Shown: positions 11,401-24,459 of the stretch, piece by piece | How the letters are laid out: each line of letters begins with the position of its first letter | Numbering within the stretch: position 1 is the stretch's first letter | Source of the DNA: Rhodamnia argentea | Taxonomy: Eukaryota; Streptophyta; Magnoliopsida; Myrtales; Myrtaceae | Direction of reading: 5' to 3' | Assembly (NCBI RefSeq): GCF_020921035.1 | Contig: NC_063155.1 | Coordinates: 30,249,294 to 30,313,293 of the forward strand | DNA length: 64,000 nucleotides | The notes under the pieces: generated by a model | What the model was told of the DNA's origin: nothing | The model's input: only the letters and a program-made list of their open reading frames with translations | The model's database searches: none | Made by a program: the position numbers and the translations under genes

Positions 11401-11827
11401 ACATTTTGAAAACGTGAAGGTGAATGATCGTATTTTCCCTCATTTACTAGCGTGGGCATTTGTTGGTATGTCTACCTTGTTGAGGTTGTTGTACCCCATT
11501 TACATTTCTTTCATAGTTGAGTCCTTGGCTCTAGAATGTTGCAATAAGCTCGTTTGCTCTTTGAAATTTAAATTGTACATTAATTGTATATTAGTTGACG
11601 GAGGTTGTGTTGTTTGTGCATTTGTGATTTCTTTAACAATGAATTATAAGACAATCATGAGACATTCTTACTATCTCTATTTGTGCATTAAACTGGTACA
11701 ACATACATACCAAACAATGAATATGATAATATGTAAAAAAATCCCCATTTATTATTCCTCACTGGGATATGATATGGCAAAATCTCTAAATTTCATATCT
11801 TATGCTATCAACATCCCAATCACATAG
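11401..11827. other. AT-rich DNA with an unsupported 137-codon ORF
   Basis: A + strand ORF spans 11414-11827. Its composition (Ile/Leu/Tyr-rich) matches AT-rich random reading, and no domain was recognised. It ends exactly at the border of the adjoining LTR-like element, which further argues against a gene. Confidence 0.4.
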
Positions 11828-14249
11828 TGTCGTGGCCTAATCTAAAAAAAAATCAAGCTAATAGATTATTGAGCATTCGGGACGGGCTTTGCTCGGACCC
11901 TCCCAAGATTATACTAAATCGCTCCGGGATATGTCGAATTCGATATTAGTGTGAACAAGTGGCATGTGCATGTGTACATGCAAAAGGAGTCACCATCGAT
12001 CTTTGAAGAAGGTAGACTGAAAACCTCATCGAGCCGTCGGGAGATGCCATTCGATTTTACGCAACCAAAGATTGAGGGTCGGGTTACGTTGGTGTTTCCA
12101 CTAAAGCCCTTTCGGTACCGGAATTGAGTGTTTGTTTCTATACGTGCTCTTGCATGAGTGAATCTGTCCCATCAATCACAATTAAGGCATATAATGTGTG
12201 CAATCAAGGAGTCAACATACAAAGATAAATCGCATCCAACGACCCGAGTAAAGCTCTAGGGGCTTAGAGAAATGTCAAATTAGGGTTTGAATAAAAAACT
12301 TGCACGATTTACCCATAGGTGTAAAACCGTCATTTTTCTGGGGTCCCAAAGTCAAAACTGGGAAAATAAGGTCACCATAGCCATTTCCAATTTTTTGTGA
12401 TTTTTCTGGAAATTTTTCCAATATTTTATTGTTTTATTATTTTTTAAATATTTTTTAATTCCGAAAAATAATCCGGACCGGGTCAGTAGGCCCGGCCCAC
12501 TCGACTAGAGCCGGACTCGGGCCTTAAGGGCCCAAGCTAGTCTGAGAAGACGAGACTCAGTGGGCTTGATTCAAATTCATTTTTTTTTAATGTCTTTAAT
12601 TTTAAGAAAGGCTCAATTACAAAGCCCAATTGTGGTCAGATTTCAAGCTAAACCCACACGCCGGCCCAAACACAAATATCAGACCGATATTCGGCCCTTG
12701 CTATTTCGAAAATCCTTTTATAATTAAAAAAAAAAACATTTTAACTAGCCTATTTAGTTAGCTAACCAAAATTAAGATCCTAACAAACTAACAAATCTCA
12801 TCCTTCCTTGTCATACTTTCCGTTCCCATTTTCTATTTTTTTTTTTCACAATTTCGGTTCTGTTTCGATTATCCCTTTCTTTATATATATTCCCTCTTAT
12901 TTCGTTTTTTCTCCCCTACGTCGTCTTCTTCGTACGTCTCCTTCACCGAGAGTTATGCAACCAAGAGCTTCAGCAGAGTGATCCTTCAACGACGCGACCT
13001 CGTCAGCAAAATTTTTATCCTACGACCGCCGACGCCGACGACGAAACGTCATTTGGCGGCCGTCGGTCCACCATTCCGGGGGAGATTCGACGGTGTTCGG
13101 CCAGGTCTGCAGTAGGGCGGCGGCGGCGGCGACGACAACCAGTGGACCTCCTAGAGCTTCGACGAAGTTGGACCGAAGCTCAGACGAGCGGGAAATGCTC
13201 GCAAACAGTGGTGGTGGACCGGCCAAGTATTCTGCCGAATGGAGCTCGGCCGGAGCTTGGTGAAGCCAGTACTGCTCTCTATCCTACCTCTCTGCCCTTG
13301 TGCGAATGGAAGACCATCTCTCTCCACGAGCTCCCCTCCTGTGACGCCCTCTCTCGCGCTCCCCACCAACTCCCCTCTGTGAACGAACTCCCTCTTGAAG
13401 CTCATCTTTGCCCCTAATGGAGGTCTCCCCTCTCAAGACCAGTGGAGTCAGCCGCGGCCCCCTCTCGTAAACTTTTTTTTCTCTTTCTTGTCCTGAAGCC
13501 TCTCGACTGGTCGGGGAACGCAACTGCCCGGGACTTCCCCCTTCAAATGTCAGAAAACTCAGCCACTCCATCCTGGTACTTGGCCCTTCAAGTCTGCCAT
13601 TTTTTCCTCTTTTTTGTGCTCTTTAGGCCCCGAGGAAGCAGCTGGAGCTAGGGGGGGAAACGTTGAGCTCGTTTTGGGCCTTTTCTCTCTTCGATGTTCT
13701 TACCGGGCAAAAGGGAGCGTCACTCCTTCTGCTTCTGTCACCCTGCTGCAGCTGTCTTTTTTTCTTTTTCTTTTTCTGTGTCAAACGGGTCAGGTTGGGT
13801 CGGGTTTGACCGGCCCAATCCGGCTCGAAAATGTCTCGATTCGATGTCCATTTGACCAATCCTCGTGAGACTGATTCGACTAGAATGCGATTAAGGGTAT
13901 CTAAATCAAATGTCATAGCAGGTTTGGAACGAGAAAAACGCTAAAGAGGACTCAAATGATTTTTATTTTTTATTTTTAAAGTGGTCGAAGTGAAAAGGGA
14001 ATTAAAAGAAAAACAGTAGTTACTTTTTTCATATTTTCCTAACCTCGTCCGATGTTTTCTTTGATTTTTGGTTATTTTTTAAACGAAAAGAAATTCCCAA
14101 AATACTAAAGAAGTACGAGAAATGGTTTTTTGCTCAAAATTTGCTCCTCATGCTTGGCCAATGTTTCAAAGTTGATTTTTGAATTTTATGAGTATTTATT
14201 GATTTTTTATTAATTTTTTTTTAAATTGATTAAAAATCTTGTGTCAACA
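11828..14249. mobile_element. Large solo LTR-like element (Ogre/Tat or LARD-like)
   Basis: It begins TGTCGTGGCCTAA and ends TTGTGTCAACA, the TG...CA ends of an LTR. The flanks are CATAG (11823-11827) and AATAG (14250-14254), a 4/5 match to a 5-bp target duplication. The interior has features I associate with large Gypsy or LARD LTRs: GGGCTTTGCTCGGACCCTCC near 11883, GGAGTCACCATCGATC, a TTTACGCAACCAAAGATTG phrase, and GCCCAA/GGCCCG-rich stretches. No gag, protease, RT or integrase was seen. ORFs at 13020-13916 are short and unrelated to retroelement proteins. A diverged second copy of the terminal 290 bp lies at 41330-41615. Confidence 0.6.
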
Positions 14250-16250
14250 AATAGGAGTGTCAATTTTTTCCTCTCACGGGCAAATAAGAAGTTAACTTGT
14301 TGCTCTTGTTTGTAGGAAATTGGTTTTATTTATAAGGATAAAGCTTGACTGAAAATTTTATATTATTACAAATTATTCGATTAGGTTGATGAACTTTCAT
14401 TCCATATGTTTGAATCCCTAAATTATATATTTATTTGTATGAATTAGTTCTTCCGTTATGATAAGAAGGAAAATACGAACATCGACAGGAAAATACGAAC
14501 ATCGATCGACCCATCGCGGCGATCCGTGATTATATGTTGAGTTGATAAAATATTAAAGATTTTTTAGAATAAAAAGACAAAACCAGAGAGAGAAAGCAAT
14601 AGAAGAAGAGGCGGCGCTGGTGGTAAGGGCCACGAGCACTCACAGGCTACCCTCGAGTGTGCGACTCCGGCTAGGGGAGAGATCGCTTGGCATCCTCGGG
14701 ACTTTTAAAAACACTCGACATTTTAAAAATTAAAATAACACAAGAAAATTAGTCAAAAATTAAAAATAAGCAAATTTTTAGTAAAAGAGAAGCATTAAGG
14801 CTATGCATAATGGACTAATCGAATCGAGATCCACCCGAACTAGATCGAAACAGTTGGTTGAGTCCGATTCCCAGGGGTTTTGATTCGGTTCCCGGCTCTA
14901 GGGGGAATCGGACCTAAAAAAAAATTCCTAAATATAAACCAATACCTAAACCTAAGATGCTTAGGAGGCTTAGTATGACTTTCTAGTTTAGCAAGAACGC
15001 GATGTAATTAGTTCGAGGTGGGCCCGTAAATATGTCATAACGATAAAATTTTAACACAAAATCACAAGAAATGTGATCGATCCAATGATTGGACTGTCCA
15101 AGAACCAAACGGACCGGTCAATGCGGTTCGAGAATGTCTAGTCCGGTTTCCGGTCCTTAAAACTTGAAATCGATCTTCCATTTCGGTTCCCTGTTCCAGT
15201 GTAGGACCATATCGAATTGGGATCACGCGACCCGGGTAGTCGTTAGCCTCGCTCAACTCTTGCCGGGTGACGTGTGGATCACATGATTTCGACAGTGCTT
15301 TGACTTTGCTTTTAGATCTACATTGTCTGCGAAAAAACACATTTTTTCTCTCTTAAAATTTAACTATTTTTATTTTTGTTATTAATTCCCATTCTACTTT
15401 AGTCATTTTCTTGTCTTTTTTCTTTTTTCTTTTTAATTCCACAGCAGTAGTTCGTCAAGTTTCGTCCATAATTTCGACGAAAGGGCCATGTTAACAAAAA
15501 AAACATATATGCATAGCTTAGGAAGCTAATTGCCCAAAAAAATAAATAAATTAGAGACCTGATTGAACAAATCGAACAAAATTCAAGTATCTCAAGTGCC
15601 TTTTCTCCTTTTATCATTTCCTATGCTGTAGCTTTTGAGTAAAGCATTTACGAGTAGATTACAAATATTAGGATTATTTTTTTTAACGGTTATATTATCT
15701 AAGAACTATTTTTCTTACAAACAGAAATAATGATCACAATGAGCGTGCATCTTAAAAGTAATTAATTAGTTAAATATACACACGTCAAGATGCGAAGCTT
15801 GCATAGGAGAAATGAAGAGTTGATTGTTAGATTGACTTTCTTATCGAGCCTAAGAAGTCAACTCTAAGTCAAATTTTATAAAAAGAACATGTAAAAATTG
15901 CAAATAAGTGTCAATTCATTATAGACATATAGAATTAAGAGTTGAAATTTTAAATTTCCATAAAATGATCAGATATTGACTTTTTCGATCTAACCGGAGA
16001 TTTTGACATTCGATCGAAAAATAAAATAAAAAATCAATAATTTTTAATCGTTTTTTGGATTCGACTTCTTCTAGACATATGATTTAGGGACAATAGCAAT
16101 AAAAAATCTCGGGTCCGGTTTCATCAATTTTGAATGAGGACATTTTGAAGAGACGGTCAACACTCGGGAATAAGCTTGGATCGATGGTTGACTTCTTCCG
16201 GTAAAGTCACCTTGCGCATTTTTTCAAATTAAGCCTAATACTATCACTTG
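14250..16250. other. Intergenic DNA with possible hAT-like relics
   Basis: The stretch 14820-15200 contains GATTCGGTTCCCGGC and CCGGTTTCCGGTCC words like those in the hAT MITEs further right, but no matched ends were found. The rest is AT-rich with nothing recognised. Confidence 0.4.
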
Positions 16251-17009
16251 CAATGCAATTTAGACATTCAAGAATAATTTCTAAAAAAAAAAAAAGGTTG
16301 AGCAGTCACGAGGACTCGGGTCAACCCGGTTTGGCCGAAGTTGTCCCGGCCCACCTAACTTGGCCCATTAAGGCAGAGAGTCCAACCCATGAAGCCCACA
16401 CACTGAAATCGAGGGGCCTTTCCCCTCTTCAAATTAAAATTACAAAAATGCCATCCACTGTCGACTAAAAATCATTTGTCGACAGCTCAAGCGGTCTTTC
16501 TTGTGAAATTGGAAAATAAAATAAAATTGAAACGAACAGAAAACAAAGCCCGTTAAATGAACAAAGCCCTTCACCGGACCGATCCATCTCGTCACACCCA
16601 GTATTTTCGGCCCAAAAAAGCCCATTCCAGGTTTATTTTCTCAGCCCATTTTAATGGACTCAAGGCCCATCCAAATTGAAAAGAGGCTTGGCCCTCTCTC
16701 TCTCTCTCTCTCTCACTTACTTTTCTCTGATCGACATCCACAAGATCTGCTCTCGATTGAAATTCTTTTTGGAGGCTTTCCGATTTTCTCGGTCGTTTCT
16801 GAAAGTCGTATGGCGTAGCTCTTCGTCGCCGGCCTCGGTTTCAAGGTCTCGCCGATGTCCTCTGCTTGTCTCTGCTTTGCGATCCACGAAACTCGAATCG
16901 GTCCGTCGTCGGTGCCAAGCGACAATACTCGTAGAGACGTTTTCGGAACCTTCTATCATTGATTTGATAGCTCTTGCCTATTGGAAACTGTTGACACGTG
17001 AATTTTAGT
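16251..17009. mobile_element. LTR-like debris
   Basis: GGCCCA/GCCCA-rich text, a (CT)n tract (about 16690-16714) and a TGTTGACACGTGAATTTT phrase near 16990 resemble pieces of large LTRs. No paired ends or target duplication were identified, so boundaries are approximate. Confidence 0.3.
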
Positions 17010-17290
17010 CAATAATTCGAGCGTTTTTTTTTTTTTTTTGGTAAGGAAATAATTCGAGTGTCCATTCTTGCAAAAGAACAAAAATAAAAATAGCAAGAAT
17101 AATAAAAACAAATAAGTATATGAAGAACAAGCAAATCATTAAGCGAAAAATAAAAAGGCTCCGAGCACCTCAATTGAGGCTGGTGAGGGCCAGCCACCCT
17201 CTCCCAAGGGCGGTGACCTTCGCCAATCCCTCCTGCGATGGGTGACAACGGTAGCGGCGCCCAACTCTAAAGCTTAAGCTGATAAATGGA
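17010..17290. mobile_element. Foldback-repeat family R, centre only
   Basis: The GC-rich centre (GCTGGTGAGGGCCAGCC, GGGCGGTGACC) is preceded by the A-rich spacer seen in other copies. Arms are missing or too diverged. Confidence 0.4.
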
Positions 17291-19312
17291 GGGAGATAAC
17301 ATGAATATAAAAAAACGTATAGAACCCATTGTCAAGCGATGTGAGACAACAACTTCAACACCCCCTCTCACGTGCAAGCCGGATTACGAGTGGACCAATA
17401 AAACGAATTTGCTCCATGTGAGATTTTAGTGAAATTAATTCGGGTCCATTATCATCAGCACTCGATTTTCTCTTCTTTATTTTTTTTCTATTATTTTGGG
17501 CCTTAACGATGACCATTGAACGGGTTCTGCTGCGCACAACATTCAGATCAACCGGGCTAGAAAGCACATTCCTTAATTGACTAGAATAAAACGTCCATGG
17601 CTCACCGGCCGCCGACTGAAGAGGTTCATGGCTTCGAACAAGTGGTCCCTGTTTACGTACTTAATTTGTCAAATTCGGGCGTATTAGACTCTAAAGTTAT
17701 CATTTCGGATTTTCCTTCGCGGGAAAAAATGTCGGAAAACATAATTTTCATCTGATTAACATAGGGACATCAAATTCAAGACGATGTGTCGATTGGTGGC
17801 GGTCGTGACGAAAACGGGACATTAGTCACGCACATGCAAAAATCCTGATCTTCCCCTACAAATTCCCAGCGGAACAACTTTGCCTTGGATTTATTAGGCA
17901 AAATTCAAGCCTATACCCATGTGCAGCCCCCACCTCAAAGTCGACAACGACAAAGCCGACTTCCTCCCTCCAGTCTCGATTAGATAGTTACTAGACATTC
18001 GTTTCATTCGAACACGGAATCCGCCGCATGATCGGCACGTTTTTTCGCCCCCCGACTTTTCCAAGTGAGTCGATGGACAGAAATCGGCTCGGCACTCACA
18101 TGTACCGCGCTCACACCGAGATCGATTTCGCCGACAAGTCGAGAAAAATCTCGGCGGCATCGAAGAAAAGCGCGACGAGTTGCGCAAAAACTCCTGTCCT
18201 TCGTGAGGAGCGTGCCTTCCGTGCTTTCGAACTCCTCCGAAGAAAATTATGCCTCGATATGTTTTCCACCTTTCACTTCGCGAAGAAAAAATTGCTTTTC
18301 CAATGTTGGTCAAGGGCAATCGAACTGGGGTCAAGCTCAATTTCGTGTCCGAGTGTCTTTTCTTTCTAACGGTTCTAGCCCGAGCCAGTTTTCTGCTTAG
18401 ACTTGTTGACCGCCCCCTGACTATTCTTACGCTGTTAGGTAGCGACCGGTGGAAATGTTTGTCTCATTTAACAACTTCGATTTGGCATTGGCCGGCTGAA
18501 TCTAAATGAAGAAAATTGAGGATCGCGATGGCGGAAGGAGTCGGCTCGATCCTCGACCAGAAATCGCCGCCGAACTTTCGTATCTTGTCGGACACAGAAG
18601 TCGTGTGTTTTCGTCAGAAGAGAAATGTGATTTCCCTAAGTTTAGAAAAAAAAAAAAGAGGTAAGATGGACCGTCGAGAAAATGGAGAGAATGATGGAAT
18701 TTCTAACCACCAAAGTTCATCTCTTCCCCAAAGCTGACTCAGCCAAAAACGTGGGGTGCTGTCTAGATGCGCGGACCGTAGCATATAAAAGTGTAGACAT
18801 AAGGTACAGATGCGACATGGTTTGGCCCAAAAGAAGTACAAACTATGGATGCCTATCAAAGTTGGTTCCTTTCTTTAACCCCCCCAACCTTTTTCTTATT
18901 AAATTAATCATTGATCGATGAATTGAGTGAATAAATGTTTAAATTGACATGCCTTACGTTCTATTGTTAAATTACAGCGCATCCAATTTGAGGTGTTTTT
19001 AGAGGAGATATCGGTCATTCACAAACAGTATACGTAGGTACGACGATTTGCGTGGATTCATCGAGCGAAAAATCGATAATTTCCTTTTTTTGTTTGTTAC
19101 TCTTGCTTTGGATGTGAATGTTGTGGAGAGTGATGTAGACCTAGCCCTCCCAGTAGAATGAGAGAGCTAAGAAGTAGATTAATAGTGGTGCTACGTCAAA
19201 ATTTTCTTCTCCACATTGAGATCGGGGAGAAGTACCAAATATTACATTTATGCCAATTAGGTAGATCTTTCAAAGGGGCGAGTCGGGTCTTAGACTCATA
19301 AATGGTTCCACC
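17291..19312. other. Unassigned region with a GC-richer block
   Basis: The part 17750-18750 is richer in GC than its surroundings and carries overlapping ORFs on both strands, the longest 148 codons (-) at 17894-18340. I recognise no domain. It may be decayed retroelement leader or internal sequence. Nothing supports an expressed gene. Confidence 0.35.
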
Positions 19313-19860
19313 CAAGTCACTTCTAAACCTTACGATTGTACCGATCAAGTCCTAAATCTTTTGACAATTTGTCAATATAGACCATCCGGTCAATTTTATA
19401 TGGAAATCACTGGCATAAACGCTTGCCATCCTACGTGGCAAGATTGGCGATGACATGAACCATTTTCATAATTTTTTTTAATCTTTTGTTATTTTGTATT
19501 CGTTTTTTCTTTACAAATTTGGCCCTATCACCAGCCATGGGCAAGGGCGATGGGCCCTCTCCCAAATCTAGGCTAGGACCGACACGCTCGCTTGTTGGTT
19601 GATGAGAGCGTTGTGATTCTTGCCTAGACCTCGTCGGCCCACAATTAGGAAGAGAAAGAAAGAAAAGTAATAATAAATTCAATTTAAAAAAAAATAAATT
19701 ATTCACGTCGGCGTTGGTTGTATCACATAAGACGGCTGGTATCCATGTTGGCACTATATTGATAATCGTAAAAAATTTAGGATTCAATTGATATAATTAA
19801 AAAATTTAGATATGAATTAATACAAATACAAAAGGTTTAGGAACTTTTTGATAGTTTTCT
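19313..19860. mobile_element. Foldback-repeat family R, copy with both arms
   Basis: The left arm (CAAGTCCTAAATCTTTTGAC, CATCCGGTCAATTT, GCCATCCTACGTGGCA) and right arm (CACATAAGACGGCTGGTATCC, AATTTAGGATTCAATTGATA, GGTTTAGGAACTTTTTGATA) are inverted copies. A GC-rich centre lies at about 19520-19640. Confidence 0.75.
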
Positions 19861-20224
19861 CAAGAGATTGCGATGAAAAGATGGAAAAATAACAGAATTT
19901 TTTGGCTTTGCCGTGGCAGCCTTCTTGGTTACGTCCTTATCATCCTCGTGGTTGTGGATTGGTGGTGTTACTGTTATGTATGGAATTTCTTGTAAACGAA
20001 ATTAGTGCACAGATTGTTATACAAAAATATAATTAAAGTAGAGTACGATACATTTTGATAGAAGCGTAAGATGATTTTAACTCTTAGAGATTATCTTGAC
20101 TATCATTAATTATAAAAGCCTGTTGTGATGCTAAAATACAAAGTATTTATTTAAAAAAATTGTTTAAATTCTTAAATTTTTATTTTTTCAAAAAATTTCA
20201 ATTTATTTTGTTTTTCATGAAAAA

Positions 20225-20451
20225 TAAATTGACAAATTACAAATCAATAAAAATTGTAAAAATTATCTTCGTCGGGGCTGGTCGTCCTGGTTGTGTCACG
20301 TAGGACGACCGACATCCATGTTATTAATTTTCAGCAAAAATTAGCCGGAAGAACTAAATTGACAAATCATTAATAAACCTGGCACAAATAAAAGGTTCAA
20401 GATTGAATTGGACGTTGTACAATAGGTTTCAAATTTTTTGGACGATTTTCC
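20225..20451. mobile_element. Foldback-repeat family R, right-half copy
   Basis: The right-arm phrases are clear (GTCACGTAGGACGACCGACA, TTAGCCGGAAGAACTAAATT, GTACAATAGGTTT, TTTTGGACGATTTTCCC). The left arm is lost or truncated. Confidence 0.65.
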
Positions 20452-22196
20452 CGTTGGCCATGGCCACCATCAATGTGTTGTGGTTTACATCTCCTTGCAC
20501 ATAGCCTCTCAATCGCAACCGAAAGTCACATTCTCATAATTGACCTTAAACAACCTTCGATCCAACGTCGCCAAGGCCTGTGACCCTCCAAATTGAGGTC
20601 GAGAGCGAAGGTCGGAGGTCGGGACGTTAGGCCAATGACAAATGACATAAAGCGATATCGTGTTTGGGTTATTGTCTTGCATAGGAATGATTTTGGAGTG
20701 CATGAGCATGACCCCATTAATAATTTGTGTTTATCCAAGTATTCAGAACAAGGGTTGATTCCTAAAGATAAGAATGATAGGGATGCATAGTGGTTTTGCC
20801 TTTATTTTAATAATAGAGTGGTCCTCTCTTTCCACATTGATAGCCATCTTTAAATCTTTTTTGGCTTTCAATGCATTTTCACTTTGAAAATGCCCTGAGA
20901 TATTCGTTGACAAAAACGATCCTTCAATCATGATAGCGAGGACGCCGCAACCGATAGGAGAATTTTGCACAAGGGAATTGATTATGTAAAAGTCCTTGTT
21001 GATTACTATGCTAATAGTATATTTTTGGCCACCAAAAAAAACAATTAATTAAAAATTAATGTTCTTTTAAGAATTTATGACTCGTAATATACTGTTATTC
21101 TCACAGTTATCCAAAAACTATTATGATGACACGGTCATTTGAAAAACAAGCATTGGTTGTATCATACTTTTTCACCAAATAAGTAGAAATTTTTCTCCTT
21201 TCGATTAAGGATCAACGCCACCATTTCGTTTTAAAAATGGCGAATCATTTTTTCTCTTTCATTCCAGTATATTTCTGAAGACGTTGGTAGGTGTTAAAAA
21301 CTATCATTTACCATTGTTCTTTTTTTTTTTTTTAAGTTTATCAAATTTCGTTATCATTTATGAATTTTTGTTTTACAAAGTCCAGGGGAGATCGACAATA
21401 GTAAGCCTTAGACTAAACTTATCAACATAACTAGTTGAATCCATTTTCACTGAAAAACATAGTCACTAATTATGAAACAACTTGGATACATTAATTGCTT
21501 CACCTTATACCACATCCATCACCCTCAAACGCACACCTCCACGGCACTCTTCTTGTCAAAGAAGGCTGTCTTCGTGTTGGGATTCCTTGTTAAGTAACCG
21601 CTATGTCGCAAACTGTTTTCTTTTATGAGTAACTAAATCAGTGCACATATGTCGTGGTCAGCAGCCGATGTGACGAAAGAAAATGGCTAGACATTCCTTA
21701 CAAATATAGCAATGCTAATTTTACCGCTTTAAAGCAGGATTCCTTGGCAGTTAAGCTGAAGTATTAAATAAACTTACCTAGGGAACATCGAAGTCTGTGG
21801 GGAAAGACGAAAAGTCGATCATCTTAAGAGTCCAAAACAACGACTTGCCGTTTCATACTCGCTCATACTTTATAGTGTGATCACTTACTGATGCTGAAGA
21901 CTTTCACAATATGCAAATCGAAGTGTGATCAACTTTGGAATGCGCTGGATCTGATTTGATATGTTTTGAGCTCGAGTTCTGAGTGCCAAGATAAAAATAT
22001 TTTTCGAATTTAATCACGTTGAGATTAAATTTGAGCCCTTCTCTAATAATTTAATTTATTTAGAACCATCAGTTTACTCATTTTTTACACGCTATTCTTA
22101 TCCTAGTCTTTTATTCGATAACATTAAGGTTAAAAGTTCGACCTAAGGATGTTAAATATTCTTGTAACATAACTCGCGATGCACTTTATCTTTTTG
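20452..22196. other. Intergenic, no gene recognised
   Basis: Short ORFs on both strands lack known motifs, and most of the region is AT-rich. Confidence 0.45.
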
Positions 22197-22400
22197 GGAC
22201 AAGTGCACCATAAGTGTCATAACTTTCGTACGACGCTCATTTGAATGCTATCATTTTTTCTTTGGACCATTTGAGTGCAATAACTTCTAAAAACGTTTAT
22301 TTTATGCCATAACTTTGAATTGATCACTTGAATACCATAATTATATGATGGGAAGTTTGAATTAGAATGCTTAGGACAAGACAAATTTGACTCGCATCCA
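22197..22400. repeat. Internally repetitive 'CATAACTT' element
   Basis: The phrase (C/T)ATAACTTT followed by GTACGACG-, CTAAAAACG- or GAATTGATCAC-like words recurs about four times, each preceded by TTGA(A/G)TGC. It looks like a dispersed non-coding repeat built of degenerate 40-50-bp units. The 82-codon ORF over it is not a gene. Confidence 0.5.
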
Positions 22401-22821
22401 TGCAACTCGAGATTTTTCGCAGTATGAAAGCCGATGCCGCGTCTTATGAGACAACGGAAACTCACCCAAAACCTAACAAGTCAAAAACGGGTTGCTTTCT
22501 TCTTGTTTCAGTTGCTTTACCAGTTAACACATTCGCCAGGAAATGAGAAAAAGATCAGGTGATTGTGCTCAGCTGAGCGTGTGGGACAATGCGAACCTAC
22601 CTTACCTTTTTAACTCGTGAAGCCAGGCCATGGCATCGACACAGAAAGCTGAGTAGATTTCCTTTCTGCACAGCCTGTATTTTCCAAAAGCAGTGTTTCA
22701 GTTCCCATTACAACGGGTGTCTCCATTTTTAGAATCTAGAATTCGTTTCATACGCCGATACCATTTTCTCGTGTGTGATTTGCCCGCGCTATCTTAAAGG
22801 CGTAAAGCCTCGTACTAATCT
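22401..22821. other. Intergenic, nothing recognised
   Basis: No gene, RNA or repeat was recognised between the CATAACTT repeat and the LTR-like element. Confidence 0.4.
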
Positions 22822-23644
22822 TGTAACGGCCCGATTCGATGAGGATGGGGCGTGATCATCGGGGCATAAGGACCAAGACAAGAAGCGACTCCGGACAGGT
22901 TTATAGAATGACGAAAGGGACAACAATGAATCAATTGCACACTGAATCAGGGGAAAACGATTCTGGAAAATGTATGTGAAAACTGAAATTTACTCCCTTT
23001 TGACGTAACGGTAAGCTTTGCATTTGAATTCTAAAGTTAAGCGTGTTTATATTAGAGCATTATCAGGATGGGTGACATCCTGAGAGAGTGTTTGCCTTTA
23101 CGTGAATTGACAAAATCGCGAGACTCGATATGAAATAGGTTAAAATAGATAATTTCAAGCGAGTTAATCTGGAGATGTCATAAATACCGGAGAGTGCGAA
23201 CTAGTGGTCCTCTACCCACTACATGCACGTGGTCTACATTGACTTGCTATCTGTGACTTCCGCTTCCGTGATTGATCGGTGGCACGTCAGAATAATCAAA
23301 TCAAGGGCTCTTCTTTCCGTTCTGATCCATTGAGAGACCTGGTCGGATTTGAACCTCATCCCGAACTAAATTCTTTTATTTTTTAATTGTATCTTCGTCT
23401 CTACTGTACCTCGCTGCGACGTTTGATAGTTTACTATAGCAGTTATGCTGGAGATGTCTGCTGGAGGTGTGATAATTCTCCACTAGGGCAAAATGTTGCC
23501 ATGGACCCCGGAGACTACCGAGTGCCCCCTGTGGTCTAATCACCAACTGATCCTTGGAAAATTCAGCACCAATGTTGAAGTCAAAGGGACAAAGTTTGTT
23601 ACATATTCTCTCGTATTTGACGATTCTAGGTCTTGGTTGCTACA
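22822..23644. mobile_element. LTR-like element carrying a 5S-rRNA-derived segment
   Basis: It starts TGTAACGGCCCGATTCG and plausibly ends TTGCTACA, a short inverted TGTARC terminus. At 23029-23090 it carries AAAGTTAAGCGTG...AGAGCAT...AGGATGGGTGACATCCTGAG. This is the 3' half of plant 5S rRNA, including the internal promoter region. Cassandra TRIMs and some LARD-type LTRs are known to contain 5S segments. No target duplication is recognisable and no internal or coding domain was found, so the right border is uncertain. Confidence 0.55.
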
Positions 23645-23764
23645 GTGGCTACGTGGATAACGTTGGACGACGACTTCTCCTTAAGCAAATGTTGATATCT
23701 CTAAAATAAAGCCAAACCAATAATTTACGGTTTCAATTAAAGGAAACTCCAGCAATTAAAGGAG

Positions 23765-24459
23765 GGAAAATCATAAAAAAAAAGTCATAAACTTATTGCA
23801 CTTATGTCAATTCAATCCTACACTTTTCAATTATGTTAATTGAGTAATAAATCTTGCCATGTTTTGTTAATTGAGTCTATCCGATTAATTTTGATCGAAA
23901 ATCACCGACGTGATGGTCTAGTCGGCGCCGTTCATCCTATGTGACGTACTTGCGTTGACTTGGACAAATTTTTAATTTTTTTTTTAATTTTTCCTTTCAT
24001 TATTACCGTTGGCTGGAGTGGTCTGATGAGGTCGCCCTTGCTGGCCATGATCAAGTGAGGCCTAGACGAGGGTCTCCCTTGTCGGCCACAGGTGCTGCCA
24101 CCCTTGATGGCCATAAGCAAGGGCTGCCCTCACTGGCCACTAGCAAGGCCTGCCCTTTCCAGGTGACCCTCACTATCACTAGGTCAAAGAAAAAGTAAAG
24201 AAAAGAAGAGAAAGGAAAACAGAAAAAAAAAAATGTAAAGAAATTCAAAAAAATATTCAAATATAATGTCCATGTCAGCACGACTGTACCTTGTAAGACA
24301 GTCAGCGTTCACGTCAGCATTTTCCAATCAAAATTAGCAGATAGACTCAATTAACAAAACGTGAAAATATTTAGGACTCAAGTGGTACCATTAAAAGGTT
24401 TGTGGCTGAATTGACACAAATACAATAAATTTAGCACTTTTTTTTGTGATAATTTTTCC
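23765..24459. mobile_element. Foldback-repeat family R, full copy with imperfect 9-bp TSD
   Basis: It starts GGAAAATCATAAAAA, and the right end read in reverse starts GGAAAAATTATCAC. The arms of about 190 bp are inverted copies. The centre has repeated (C/T)TGGCCA and AAGGGC words. Flanks TTAAAGGAG (23756-23764) and TTGAAAGAG (24460-24468) agree at 7 of 9 positions, as expected for an aged Mutator-like duplication. Confidence 0.75.

Noticed and set aside
11414..11827. 137-codon plus-strand ORF
   Set aside because: AT-rich random composition, no motif, ends at the LTR border.
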